A stretch of DNA of 64,000 nucleotides, taken from NCBI GenBank assembly GCA_023957125.1, contig JAMLHL010000001.1:62001-126000 (forward strand), read 5' to 3'. The DNA is from Chitinophagaceae bacterium (GTDB taxonomy: Bacteria; Bacteroidota; Bacteroidia; Chitinophagales; Chitinophagaceae). Position 1 is the stretch's first letter. Every line of letters starts with the position of its first letter. The notes beneath the pieces were generated by a model that did no database searches, was not told the origin of the DNA, and worked only from the letters and a program-made list of their open reading frames with translations. A program made the translations under genes and the position numbers. Below, piece by piece: positions 27,198 to 35,721 of this stretch.

Positions 27198-28532
27198 ATG
27201 AAGAAAATTTACCTACTCATCATTATTCTTATCTCCATCTCATTAATAGGCATCATACTGGGTCAGATTATGTCTATTAAGAATGCTTTCATCATCAAAA
27301 ACGAGCAGTTGGAACAAAGCATCCAGATGGCGGTAAATGAAGTAGGTCAGGAAATTGCCGAGCAATCGAGCAGGTTTCCCTCAGCAGGTTTTCCCAAACT
27401 TTCGCCGGAATGGCCCTCCGACCAGTTCCTGAAACTGCTCCGCACCCCCACTGTTGCCCAACGGTATTCAGCCAACCAGGTGTATGAGAAACTGAACATG
27501 GCATTAAAAAAACAGGGCTTAAGGAAAACCAATTTTGAATTTGCCATTATCAATCGCAACAGCCTTACCAACAGCTATGAAATGCAAACCCTCAACTTCA
27601 GTAAGTTGATGGCAGATACCAGCCGCAGCCGTACTTTCTGGTTTCCGCTATCCCCGCCCTCGGGGAGTATCGCTGAAGGATTGATCGCGGACGAGGAGCT
27701 GTGGGTGATCGTTCCGGACGTCAAAAATTTTTTACTGGAATCCATGAGCTGGATGATCGGTGGCTCCGTTTTGTTTACCCTCATCATCTTCACCGCCTTC
27801 TTTATTACCGTCCATACCATGCTCCGTCAAAAAAAGCTGAGCGAGATCAAAAGCGATTTCATTAACAATATGACCCACGAGTTTAAAACCCCGTTGGCCA
27901 CCATTTCCCTGGCAGTGGACGCTTTAAAAAATGAAAAGGTATGGCAAAGCAGGGAAAAAGCGGATTATTTCAGCAGTGTGATCAAAGAGGAAAATAAACG
28001 GATGAACAAGCAGGTGGAGGCTATTTTACAAGCTGCCCTCCTGGACAAACAGGAGTTGCAACTGAACATGAAACCACAACGGGTACATGAGGTGATTACC
28101 GGTGTAACGGATAATTTCAAATTGCAGATGGAAGACAGGAATGGCAGGGCGGAATTGCATCTTGATGCCACCGACGATTTGATCGAAGCCGATGAAGTGC
28201 ATTTCACCAACCTGCTCAGCAATCTCATTGACAATGCCGTTAAATACTCGAAAGATACCGGGTTGCTGATCACCATCTGCACTCAAAACACCGGCAATAC
28301 ACTCCGCATTAAGATCGAAGACAACGGTATAGGGATGAATAAAGAAACCGTAAACCGGATCTTTGAGAAATTTTACCGCGCTCATACAGGCAACGTACAC
28401 AACGTAAAAGGGTTTGGACTGGGATTGAGTTACGTAAAAGCTATGGTGGAAGCTCAAAAAGGAAAAATAAAAGTGGAAAGCGCTCCGGGCAGAGGCACCA
28501 CATTTACTTTGGAATTTCCACTGTTCCGGTAA
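27198..28532 (+). CDS. Sensor histidine kinase (orphan)
   Basis: A 444-residue membrane kinase. TM1 is at about residues 4-24, a periplasmic sensor of about 150 residues follows, and TM2 is near 180-208 (IGGSVLFTLIIFTAFFITV). The H-box is SDFINNMTHEFKTPL with His227, then the N-box (LLSNLIDNAVKYS), DNGIGM, and GFGLGLSYVKAMV with a final GTTFTLEFPL. All catalytic motifs are present. There is no response regulator gene next to it. The nearest, at 24060, is 2.5 kb away on the other strand. Confidence 0.93.
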   Translation: MKKIYLLIIILISISLIGIILGQIMSIKNAFIIKNEQLEQSIQMAVNEVGQEIAEQSSRFPSAGFPKLSPEWPSDQFLKLLRTPTVAQRYSANQVYEKLNMALKKQGLRKTNFEFAIINRNSLTNSYEMQTLNFSKLMADTSRSRTFWFPLSPPSGSIAEGLIADEELWVIVPDVKNFLLESMSWMIGGSVLFTLIIFTAFFITVHTMLRQKKLSEIKSDFINNMTHEFKTPLATISLAVDALKNEKVWQSREKADYFSSVIKEENKRMNKQVEAILQAALLDKQELQLNMKPQRVHEVITGVTDNFKLQMEDRNGRAELHLDATDDLIEADEVHFTNLLSNLIDNAVKYSKDTGLLITICTQNTGNTLRIKIEDNGIGMNKETVNRIFEKFYRAHTGNVHNVKGFGLGLSYVKAMVEAQKGKIKVESAPGRGTTFTLEFPLFR

Positions 28533-28573
28533 GCATCAAAAGAGATAAAGAGTCCGGGGGCATACACGAACAC

Positions 28574-28599
28574 CTTATTATTTGGAATAAGCACTTTTT
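28574..28599 (+). terminator. Probable terminator of the sensor kinase gene
   Basis: CTTATT (28574-28579) pairs with AATAAG (28586-28591) and is followed by CAC and five T. It is AT-rich and short, but lies 42 nt past the stop in a convergent gap. Confidence 0.45.
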
Positions 28600-28666
28600 G
28601 AGATACGAATAAGCGCTAAAAAATATTCCCCCACCGGACCCGGGCCTTACACATATCTCCGGCTGT

Positions 28667-29911
28667 TCATTCACCTCTATCCTGTGAAATATATAGTAAA
28701 CAACCGTCGCCATAGCTCAGGAACCTGAAATCGTGTTCAAGCGCGTAATCATACACCTGCTTCCAATCCCTTCCGATCAACGCGGCCACCAGCAACAACA
28801 AGGTGGACCGGGGCTGATGAAAATTGGTGATCAGGCCGGAAGTCATCCCGAACCGGTAACCCGGGGCAATTAATATCCGGGTGGGGCAAATCAGCCGGCT
28901 CATCCCTTTTTGTTTCATCCATTTCAATAACGCGGCTAAAGCTGTGTCAGGCGCAATATCGCTCATCTCCGGCGTTTCATACCATTCCCATTGACGCACC
29001 ACGAGGTCATCTATATTCAGACCGGGATCTCTTAATATTTTCACCCCCATCCAAAACAGGCTTTCCACGGTACGCAATGAAGTGGTGCCTACACAAAAGA
29101 TCTTTCCCGGCTTTTCGGCCAGCCTTTCAATGGTGTCGTAACGGACATCCATATATTCCTCATGCATAATATGATCCTGCATCTGTTCCGCCTTCACCGG
29201 TTTAAAAGTGCCGGCGCCCACATGGAGGGTAACAAAAGCCTGTTCTATCTGCGCCTCCCTCAGCGACCGGAAAACCGGATCCGTGAAATGTAAACCTGCG
29301 GTGGGTGCCGCTACCGACCCCTCATGCCGGGCATAAATAGTCTGGTACCTTTCAGCATCGCTTGTTTCAGCCGCCCTTTTAATATAAGGAGGAAGTGGTA
29401 TCACCCCTGCACAATGAAGCAATTCGGCGAAAGAGAGTTCCTGAGGTTCCCATTCCAGTTCTATGGTAAAGCTATCGGCCAACCGTTCTATTACGGACGC
29501 CTTCAGCAAAACCGTCTCCGTTCCCAATTCCATTTTCTTCTCTAATACGGTTCCATGCTTCCATTTTGATGCTCCGCCAATCAAACAAACCCACCAAACC
29601 TTCTTTTTTTGCAGCATAGCAGTAGCTATGTCGGGATACCGCGGATGAGGTGCAAGACAAAACACTTCAATAGTGCCGCCGGTTGATTTTTGAAAAAGCA
29701 GCCGGGCGGCTATTACCCGGGTATCATTAAACACGAGGAGAGCGCCTTCGGGCAAATGACGAGCGATGTTACGGTAAATATCCTGCCTGATCTGCCCCTG
29801 CCTGTAGATCAACAATTTAGAAGCATCCCTGTTGGCCAACGGGTAAACCGCTATCCTTTCCTCCGGGAGGTCATAAGTAAAGTCTTGTATTTTCAACTGC
29901 CTGGGATCCAT
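28667..29911 (-). CDS. queA: S-adenosylmethionine:tRNA ribosyltransferase-isomerase QueA
   Basis: A 414-residue QueA. Conserved segments are LVFNDTRVIAARL, the APTAGLHFT substrate-site motif (SVAAPTAGLHFTDP), VTLHVGAGTFKPV, MHEEY, GTTSLRTVES and ITNFHQPRSTLLLLVAALIG. It transfers the ribosyl part of SAM to 7-aminomethyl-deazaguanine in tRNA to form epoxyqueuosine. It is somewhat longer than the E. coli enzyme (356). It is divergent from mraZ, across a 254-nt control region. Confidence 0.95.
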   Translation of the reverse strand: MDPRQLKIQDFTYDLPEERIAVYPLANRDASKLLIYRQGQIRQDIYRNIARHLPEGALLVFNDTRVIAARLLFQKSTGGTIEVFCLAPHPRYPDIATAMLQKKKVWWVCLIGGASKWKHGTVLEKKMELGTETVLLKASVIERLADSFTIELEWEPQELSFAELLHCAGVIPLPPYIKRAAETSDAERYQTIYARHEGSVAAPTAGLHFTDPVFRSLREAQIEQAFVTLHVGAGTFKPVKAEQMQDHIMHEEYMDVRYDTIERLAEKPGKIFCVGTTSLRTVESLFWMGVKILRDPGLNIDDLVVRQWEWYETPEMSDIAPDTALAALLKWMKQKGMSRLICPTRILIAPGYRFGMTSGLITNFHQPRSTLLLLVAALIGRDWKQVYDYALEHDFRFLSYGDGCLLYISQDRGE

Positions 29912-29958
29912 AAAACAAATTGATCTATAAAATGCAAATTAAAGGCTATTACCGCCGG

Positions 29959-30080
29959 TTATCCACAGTTATTCACACCTATTCACATTAGATGCAGGTT
30001 CCCGTCTTCAAAATTATTCCCAATAACGCCCATAACACTCTCTTTTACAATGATTTTCAAAAAAATTATACTGTGGATAA
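29959..30080. promoter_or_regulatory. Cluster of DnaA-box sequences between queA and mraZ
   Basis: TTATCCACA at 29959-29967 is a perfect DnaA box. TTATTCACA at 29969-29977 fits TTATNCACA. CTATTCACA at 29980-29988 is one base off. These three start 10 and 11 bp apart, on one face of the helix. A second perfect box lies inverted at 30072-30080 (TGTGGATAA), in an AT-rich stretch. Two perfect 9-mers within 122 bp are not expected by chance. It could control dcw or queA transcription or be part of an origin-like region; the sequence alone cannot say which. Confidence 0.6.
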
Positions 30081-30109
30081 AATATTTGATTCAAATTCTG
30101 CGTTAAAGG

Positions 30110-30144
30110 TGGGAAAATGTGTTATTTTGTGGGAATAAATGGGA
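30110..30144 (+). promoter_or_regulatory. Probable MraZ operator: TGGGA boxes in 10-bp phase
   Basis: TGGGA occurs at 30110, 30130 and 30140, and a worn copy TGTTA sits at 30120. The four positions are spaced exactly 10 bp apart (5-nt box plus 5-nt spacer). In E. coli, MraZ binds direct repeats of TGGGN separated by 5 nt upstream of its own gene. The last box ends 21 nt before the mraZ start, so the site would overlap the promoter and allow autorepression of dcw. Confidence 0.75.
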
Positions 30145-30165
30145 AACGAGTATAACTCATTATAA

Positions 30166-30621
30166 ATGATACGGTTTTTAGGGGAATATGAAGCTACTCT
30201 GGACGCAAAAGGTCGGTTTCTCCTTCCAACAGGATTTAAAAGGCAAATCCCGGAAGGGGAAACCGGTAGCTTCTTTATTAACAGGGGGTTCGAGCGTTGT
30301 CTTACCCTGTACCCCATGAAAAACTGGGAACCGATTTTTGAGGACATAGGCCGAAAGAGTGATTTTGACCCGAAAGTACGAGAATTCCGTCGTTACTTTT
30401 TGAACGGGATAACGGTTGAACTGGATAGTGCAGGAAGATTGTTGTTGCCAAAAAACCTGTTGGAATATGCGGGATTGGAAAAAGAGATTGTGTTGGTTTC
30501 CGCATTCGATAAAATTGAGATTTGGGATAAAAGTAAGTATCAGCAGTTCTTTGACACTTTTTCACCCGAAGCATTCAGTCAACTGGCGCAGGAAGTAATG
30601 ACGGAAAAAAGCGGGCAATAA
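30166..30621 (+). CDS. mraZ: Transcriptional regulator MraZ
   Basis: A 151-residue MraZ, with two SpoVT/AbrB-like swapped-hairpin domains. The conserved motifs are FLGEYEATLDAKGRFLLPTGFKR and, in the second half, VELDSAGRLLLPKNLLEYAG. MraZ forms a ring and binds TGGGN-type repeats upstream of dcw, usually as a repressor of the cluster. It is the first gene of the 14-gene run to 47384. The TGGGA boxes directly upstream fit autoregulation. An 80-nt gap with a long hairpin separates it from rsmH. Confidence 0.96.
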   Translation: MIRFLGEYEATLDAKGRFLLPTGFKRQIPEGETGSFFINRGFERCLTLYPMKNWEPIFEDIGRKSDFDPKVREFRRYFLNGITVELDSAGRLLLPKNLLEYAGLEKEIVLVSAFDKIEIWDKSKYQQFFDTFSPEAFSQLAQEVMTEKSGQ

Positions 30622-30640
30622 TTTTAAACACTAAGAGAAG

Positions 30641-30690
30641 GTGAAAAGTCAACAGGGAAATCATTTCTCTATACGGACTTTTCACTTTTA
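30641..30690 (+). terminator. Long hairpin with T-run between mraZ and rsmH (possible attenuator)
   Basis: GTGAAAAGTC (30641-30650) pairs perfectly with GACTTTTCAC (30676-30685) across a 25-nt loop, and TTTTAATTT follows. It could partially terminate the dcw transcript after mraZ or act as an RNA-processing site. The AT-rich stem and long loop make it a weak terminator. Confidence 0.45.
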
Positions 30691-30701
30691 ATTTAACCGT
30701 T

Positions 30702-31610
30702 ATGGATCATCCATATCATATACCGGTATTGGCCAACGAGTTGATAAAAGCTTTACAGGTTAAACCCGGTGGCATCTATGCCGATTGCACATTCGGTGGA
30801 GGCGGGCACAGCCGGCTTCTCCTCGGAGAACTGGGCGCTGCCGGCAAACTGATCGTTTTCGACCAGGACCAGGAGGCCAGGCTGAACGTGCCGGATGATC
30901 CCCGGATCATTTTTGTGCCGCACAACTTCCGCCACCTGAAACGGTTCTTCAAGCTGTATAAAATAGACCAGGCGGACGGTATTGTAGCCGACCTGGGTGT
31001 TTCAAGTCACCAGTTTGACCAGGCAGCCCGGGGATTTTCCACCCGTTTTGGCGATGCATATCTGGATATGCGAATGGATCAACGTCAACAACTTACCGCT
31101 GCTGATATTCTCAACAACTATGGCCAACAGCAATTGCATACCCTGTTTGAGCAATACGGGGAAGTAACAAACGCCAGATCGCTCGCTAAGCTGATCGTAG
31201 AACAACGGAACCTGGCTTCCTTTAAAACGGTCAGCCAATTCAAACAGGCGGTTTCCGGGATCGTAAAGGGTAATCCCAATAAATACTTCGCCCAGGTTTT
31301 CCAGGCCCTGCGCATTACCGTGAACGATGAAATGGGGGCTTTGCGCGAAATGCTCGAACAAGTCCCGCCCTTGCTCAAAAAAGGCGGACGGATCGCCATT
31401 ATTACCTTTCATAGCATAGAAGACAGGATCGTGAAGCATTTCTTTAAAACCGGGAGCTTCGGGGAAACAGTTGCGGATGCGGTATATGGCACCCAACCGG
31501 AAAGCCCGTTTAAAATAATCACCAAAAAACCCATTACCGCCCGGCCAACTGAAATAGAAGCCAACCCCAGAAGTCGCAGTGCCAAACTGAGGGTGGCGGA
31601 GAAAAAGTGA
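30702..31610 (+). CDS. rsmH: 16S rRNA (cytosine-1402-N4)-methyltransferase RsmH
   Basis: A 302-residue RsmH (MraW). The SAM-binding region is in GGIYADCTFGGGGHSRLLL, with VADLGVSSHQFDQAARGFS, the DMRMD motif in AYLDMRMDQ, QALRITVNDE and IAIITFHSIEDRIVKHFF. It methylates N4 of C1402 in 16S rRNA. It is the usual second gene of dcw, 80 nt after mraZ and 34 nt before the FtsL-like gene. Confidence 0.97.
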   Translation: MDHPYHIPVLANELIKALQVKPGGIYADCTFGGGGHSRLLLGELGAAGKLIVFDQDQEARLNVPDDPRIIFVPHNFRHLKRFFKLYKIDQADGIVADLGVSSHQFDQAARGFSTRFGDAYLDMRMDQRQQLTAADILNNYGQQQLHTLFEQYGEVTNARSLAKLIVEQRNLASFKTVSQFKQAVSGIVKGNPNKYFAQVFQALRITVNDEMGALREMLEQVPPLLKKGGRIAIITFHSIEDRIVKHFFKTGSFGETVADAVYGTQPESPFKIITKKPITARPTEIEANPRSRSAKLRVAEKK

Positions 31611-31644
31611 AGCAATAAAACAAAAATATAGATCGCAGTATGTT

Positions 31645-31986
31645 ATGTCTGAAACTGAAAAAATAAAATACGATGAGGATTCCCTTATGGTGGGAAGTAT
31701 AAAGAAACGGTTCAGCTACCAATGGCTGGCAAAGAACCTTTATTTCTTTCTCTTCCTGGCGTTGCTGGCGTCCATCTATATATACAACGGGCATTACGCG
31801 GAAAAAACGATCAAGGACATTAACCGGAGCGCTAAAGAACTGAAGGAATTGCAATACGAATACAAAACCGTGAAAGGAGAACTGATGATGCGGGGCAAAC
31901 AAAGCGAACTGGCTAAAGCGGTGGAGCCTTTAGGTTTAAAAGAACTGAAAGCGCCGCCGGTAAAAATTATTGTAAAGAAAAAATAA
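31645..31986 (+). CDS. ftsL: FtsL-like cell-division protein
   Basis: A 113-residue bitopic protein: cytoplasmic N-terminus of about 35 residues, one transmembrane helix (NLYFFLFLALLASIYIY), then a short periplasmic coiled coil (INRSAKELKELQYEYKTVKGELM). This layout and its place between rsmH and the ftsI-type gene fit FtsL, which joins FtsQ and FtsB to activate FtsW/FtsI. FtsL sequences are poorly conserved, so the symbol rests mostly on position and topology. The tail is Lys-rich (KIIVKKK). Confidence 0.8.
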   Translation: MSETEKIKYDEDSLMVGSIKKRFSYQWLAKNLYFFLFLALLASIYIYNGHYAEKTIKDINRSAKELKELQYEYKTVKGELMMRGKQSELAKAVEPLGLKELKAPPVKIIVKKK

Positions 31987-32036
31987 AAAGGGATCTATCG
32001 CCTGATGACATATGAAAGGCGGTTACCCATACCAAC

Positions 32037-34166
32037 TTGGAAATAAAAAAAGACATATTATGGCGGGTGTACCTCTGCTTTATCGGCATTGTGGTATTAA
32101 GTCTGTGCGTAATAGGGAAGGCGTTTTATATTCAGCAAATCCAGGGCGATTACTGGATAGGGCTGAGCGATAGCCTCCACCTCGAATACCGCACGATTGA
32201 TGCAGACCGCGGCACCATTTACAGTGAGGACGGCAGTATGCTAAGCACCTCCATTCCGTTTTTTGACATCCGGATAGATTTCCTTGCAGACGGGCTGCGC
32301 GAAAAGGAAGGAAAACGTTTCAAAGAAAATCTTGACTCCCTCTCCATGGGGTTGGCACAGCTTTTTAAAGACAGAAACACAGCAGCCTACAAAACCCTGC
32401 TGGAAAACGGATATCGCAAAAAAGACCGTTACTTCCTGTTGAAGAAAAGAGTGAGCTTCCGGGAATACCAGGCTTTACGGCATCTTCCACTGGTAAGGCA
32501 GGGCCGAAACAAAAGCGGCTTCATCATAGAAGAACACGAAAAGCGGCTTACCCCGTTTGGCCTGCTGGCCAATCGTACCATCGGTTTGTCCAGAACCTAT
32601 ACCGGCAGCGATAGAAAAATAGTCAGCCAGAACGTGGGACTGGAAAAAACCTACGACAGCCTGTTAAAAGGGGTATCGGGCAAACGCCTGATCCGGCGGA
32701 TATCCGGCGGCGCTTTTGTGCCGGTAGAGGGCTCTGAAATTGAACCGGAAAACGGGAAGGATATTGTTACAACGCTGGACGTAAACATCCAGGATATTAC
32801 GCAAACGGCCCTGATGCAGATGATGGTAGATAACGAAGCCCTGGAAGGATGTGCCATTGTGATGGAAGTGGCTACCGGGAAGATAAAGGCGATCGCTAAC
32901 CTGGGGCGGATGCCGGACGGCTCTTATTTTGAAGCAGATAATTACGCTTTGAAAACGACCGAACCCGGATCCACCATTAAGCTGGTTACATTGCTGTCGG
33001 CGCTGGAAGACAAATACGTTACCATTGCAGATACCATCAATATCAACAACGGGTCGTGGATACTGAACGGAAGAAATATACGCGATGCTGAAAGGTCGCC
33101 CAAAAGCATTCTCACCATTAAAGAAGCCTTCGAGCACAGCAGTAATGTAGCTATGGCAAAACTGGCCTATCTCCATTACGCGAAAGATCCGGCGAAGTTT
33201 ATTAAACATTACGAGGCCCTGAAGCTCACCTCCCGTACCGGCGTGGATCTGAAGGAAGAGTTTTTTCCGCTGGTAAAAAAGCCTTCCCGTAAAGACTGGC
33301 ATATGCAAACGCTGCCGTCTATGGGCTTCGGCTACGAAGTAATGCTGAGCCCGCTGCAGATCCTGATGGTCTATAACGCGGTGGCAAACGACGGTAAACT
33401 CATGAAACCCTACCTGGTGAACCGGATAGAAAAAGACGGCAACCCGCTGCATCAGTTCAACCCACAGGTATTAAACGAAAATATTTGTTCTCCCGAAACG
33501 CTGCGCCAGTTGCAGGACTGCCTGAACGCCGTTTGCACACAGGGAACCGCCCGCTCGGTATTTAAAGAAGCGCTCTACCAGGCAGCAGGAAAAACCGGCA
33601 CCACAAAAGTGAATGACGGCAAATTGAAATACACAGACGGGGCATATCAGTCGTCTTTTGTGGGTTATTTTCCGGCCGACAATCCCAGGTATTCCTGTAT
33701 CGTGGTCATTAAGAATAAACCGCATGCAGCAAAATATTTCGGAGGCGCCGTTGCAGCGCCCGTGTTTAGGGAAATTGCCGACAAGCTGTATGCGGAAAGC
33801 GCCGATCAGCAACAAGTTTTTGCCGTCAGGGCGGCTACGGACAGCAACCGTTACCGGTGGCCGGGAAACGGGCCGGAAATCAAACGCATTTTAGACGCAA
33901 TGAACGTAAATTATAAAGACTCCGTTGCCTCCGGCACATGGGCGGTGATGAGCAATAATAATTATATGCCGGTAGTAAAAGAACTGAGCATGGGGAAACA
34001 AACGGTACCGGACGTTAGGGGAATGGGATTAAAAGACGCGTTGCTGTTACTTGAGAACAGGAATCTGAAAGTAGCGGTAAACGGGAAAGGAAAAGTAACC
34101 CGTCAATCCCTGCAGGCGGGATCAACGGTTAACGGCAGGGAAACCATAACGCTTGAATTGAATTAA
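32037..34166 (+). CDS. ftsI: Division-specific transpeptidase (FtsI/PBP3 type) with PASTA domain
   Basis: A 709-residue class B penicillin-binding protein with one N-terminal membrane anchor (VYLCFIGIVVLSLCVIG), a dimerisation domain, then the transpeptidase. The active-site STIK has nucleophile Ser312, with SSN in EHSSNVAMAK and KTGT in AAGKTGTTKVN. A single PASTA domain closes the protein (VPDVRGMGLKDALLLLENRN). It crosslinks septal peptidoglycan with FtsW. The start codon is TTG, chosen because MEIKKDILWRVY matches Bacteroidota homologues. A short ATG-started frame just upstream ends at once and is not used. Confidence 0.95.
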   Translation: MEIKKDILWRVYLCFIGIVVLSLCVIGKAFYIQQIQGDYWIGLSDSLHLEYRTIDADRGTIYSEDGSMLSTSIPFFDIRIDFLADGLREKEGKRFKENLDSLSMGLAQLFKDRNTAAYKTLLENGYRKKDRYFLLKKRVSFREYQALRHLPLVRQGRNKSGFIIEEHEKRLTPFGLLANRTIGLSRTYTGSDRKIVSQNVGLEKTYDSLLKGVSGKRLIRRISGGAFVPVEGSEIEPENGKDIVTTLDVNIQDITQTALMQMMVDNEALEGCAIVMEVATGKIKAIANLGRMPDGSYFEADNYALKTTEPGSTIKLVTLLSALEDKYVTIADTININNGSWILNGRNIRDAERSPKSILTIKEAFEHSSNVAMAKLAYLHYAKDPAKFIKHYEALKLTSRTGVDLKEEFFPLVKKPSRKDWHMQTLPSMGFGYEVMLSPLQILMVYNAVANDGKLMKPYLVNRIEKDGNPLHQFNPQVLNENICSPETLRQLQDCLNAVCTQGTARSVFKEALYQAAGKTGTTKVNDGKLKYTDGAYQSSFVGYFPADNPRYSCIVVIKNKPHAAKYFGGAVAAPVFREIADKLYAESADQQQVFAVRAATDSNRYRWPGNGPEIKRILDAMNVNYKDSVASGTWAVMSNNNYMPVVKELSMGKQTVPDVRGMGLKDALLLLENRNLKVAVNGKGKVTRQSLQAGSTVNGRETITLELN

Positions 34167-34202
34167 GCGCGCTGCCCTGCAAAAAAGGAAGAAATGAATT
34201 AA

Positions 34203-35669
34203 ATGGCCATATTACAGGACATATTATACAAGGTGAATATCCGCTCTGTGCAGGGTAATACCGGCATGGAAGTAAAAGATATTCAACTGGATTCCAGGAA
34301 GGTATCCGCGGGAACTTGTTTTATTGCGGTTAAAGGAATGGCGCTGGATGGGCACAATTTTACAGAAAATGCGGTGCGGAACGGCGCAACGGCAATCATC
34401 GCCGAACAACTTCCGGGACCTTTGGAACAGCATGTTACCTATGTACAGGTGGAGAACAGCACCCTGGCGGCCGGCTATATCGCCAATAATTTCTTCGGAA
34501 CGCCTTCCTTTAAAATGAAGGTGGTGGGCGTAACCGGCACCAATGGCAAAACGACGATTGCCACCCTGCTTTTTAAATTATTCAGCGAACTGGGATATAA
34601 ATGCGGGCTGATCTCCACGGTGCAAAACCAGGTAGGCAACACCATCATCCCCGCTTCGCATACCACTCCTGATGCCATCAGCACCAATGCTTTAATGAAA
34701 CAAATGCTGGAAGAGGGCTGCACCCATGTGTTCATGGAATGCAGCAGCCATGCCATTCACCAGCACCGGATTGCCGGCCTGCATTTTACAGGCGCCATCT
34801 TCAGCAATATAACGCACGACCACCTGGATTACCATAAAACATTTGACGAATACATCCGGGTAAAAAAATCATTCTTTGATCACCTGGCTTCTGATGCATT
34901 CGCTATCAGCAATGCGGATGATAAACGGGGAGCCGTGATGTTGCAGAATACATCGGCGAAAAAATACTTTTACAGCCTGCATACCATCGCCGATTTCAAA
35001 GGAAAGATACTGGACAGCAGTTTAACCGGGCTCCATCTCAGCATCAACGAACAGGAGGTACATTTCAGGCTGATCGGGGAATTCAACGCATACAACCTGC
35101 TGGCGGTGTATGGAGCCGCTATCTGTTTGGAACAGGAGAAGTACCGCGTATTGCAAATACTCAGCAACCTGACAGGCGCTGAGGGCCGGTTTGAATACCT
35201 CTATTCATCCAAAGAAGAAATCATCGGCATCGTGGATTATGCGCATACGCCCGACGCTTTGCTGAACGTATTGAGTACGATAAAAAAATTAAAGAAAGGA
35301 ACCGAAAAGCTGATAACCGTTGTGGGCTGCGGCGGCGACAGGGATAGAACCAAAAGACCGGTAATGGGCGAAGTTGCCTGCAAGTACAGCGACCGGGTGG
35401 TGTTTACTTCCGACAACCCGAGGAGCGAGGATGCGGATGCTATCATCAAAGAAATGGAAGCCGGTGTGCTGCCTTCAGAGAGAAGAAAATACATATCCAT
35501 AACCGACAGGCGGGAAGCGGTTAAAACAGCCGTTGCGCTTGCCGGCAGGGAAGATATCGTATTAATAGCCGGCAAGGGACATGAAAAATACCAGGAAGTA
35601 AAAGGTGTGAGGTATCCTTTTGATGACAGGAAAGTATTAAAAGAAACCTTTGCATTGCTTGATAAATAA
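34203..35669 (+). CDS. murE: UDP-MurNAc-tripeptide synthetase MurE
   Basis: A 488-residue Mur ligase. The ATP loop is GVTGTNGKTTIATLLF, with TTPDA, the HDHLDYH segment, and DNPRSEDAD. The DNPR motif indicates meso-diaminopimelate rather than lysine as the added amino acid. It adds the third residue to UDP-MurNAc-L-Ala-D-Glu. It lies 37 nt after the transpeptidase and 53 nt before mraY. murF is not in this cluster. Confidence 0.96.
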   Translation: MAILQDILYKVNIRSVQGNTGMEVKDIQLDSRKVSAGTCFIAVKGMALDGHNFTENAVRNGATAIIAEQLPGPLEQHVTYVQVENSTLAAGYIANNFFGTPSFKMKVVGVTGTNGKTTIATLLFKLFSELGYKCGLISTVQNQVGNTIIPASHTTPDAISTNALMKQMLEEGCTHVFMECSSHAIHQHRIAGLHFTGAIFSNITHDHLDYHKTFDEYIRVKKSFFDHLASDAFAISNADDKRGAVMLQNTSAKKYFYSLHTIADFKGKILDSSLTGLHLSINEQEVHFRLIGEFNAYNLLAVYGAAICLEQEKYRVLQILSNLTGAEGRFEYLYSSKEEIIGIVDYAHTPDALLNVLSTIKKLKKGTEKLITVVGCGGDRDRTKRPVMGEVACKYSDRVVFTSDNPRSEDADAIIKEMEAGVLPSERRKYISITDRREAVKTAVALAGREDIVLIAGKGHEKYQEVKGVRYPFDDRKVLKETFALLDK

Positions 35670-35721
35670 GAACAATATTGAATGCTTTTTTCAACAAAAG
35701 AGCAGATAAAACAAAATACAG

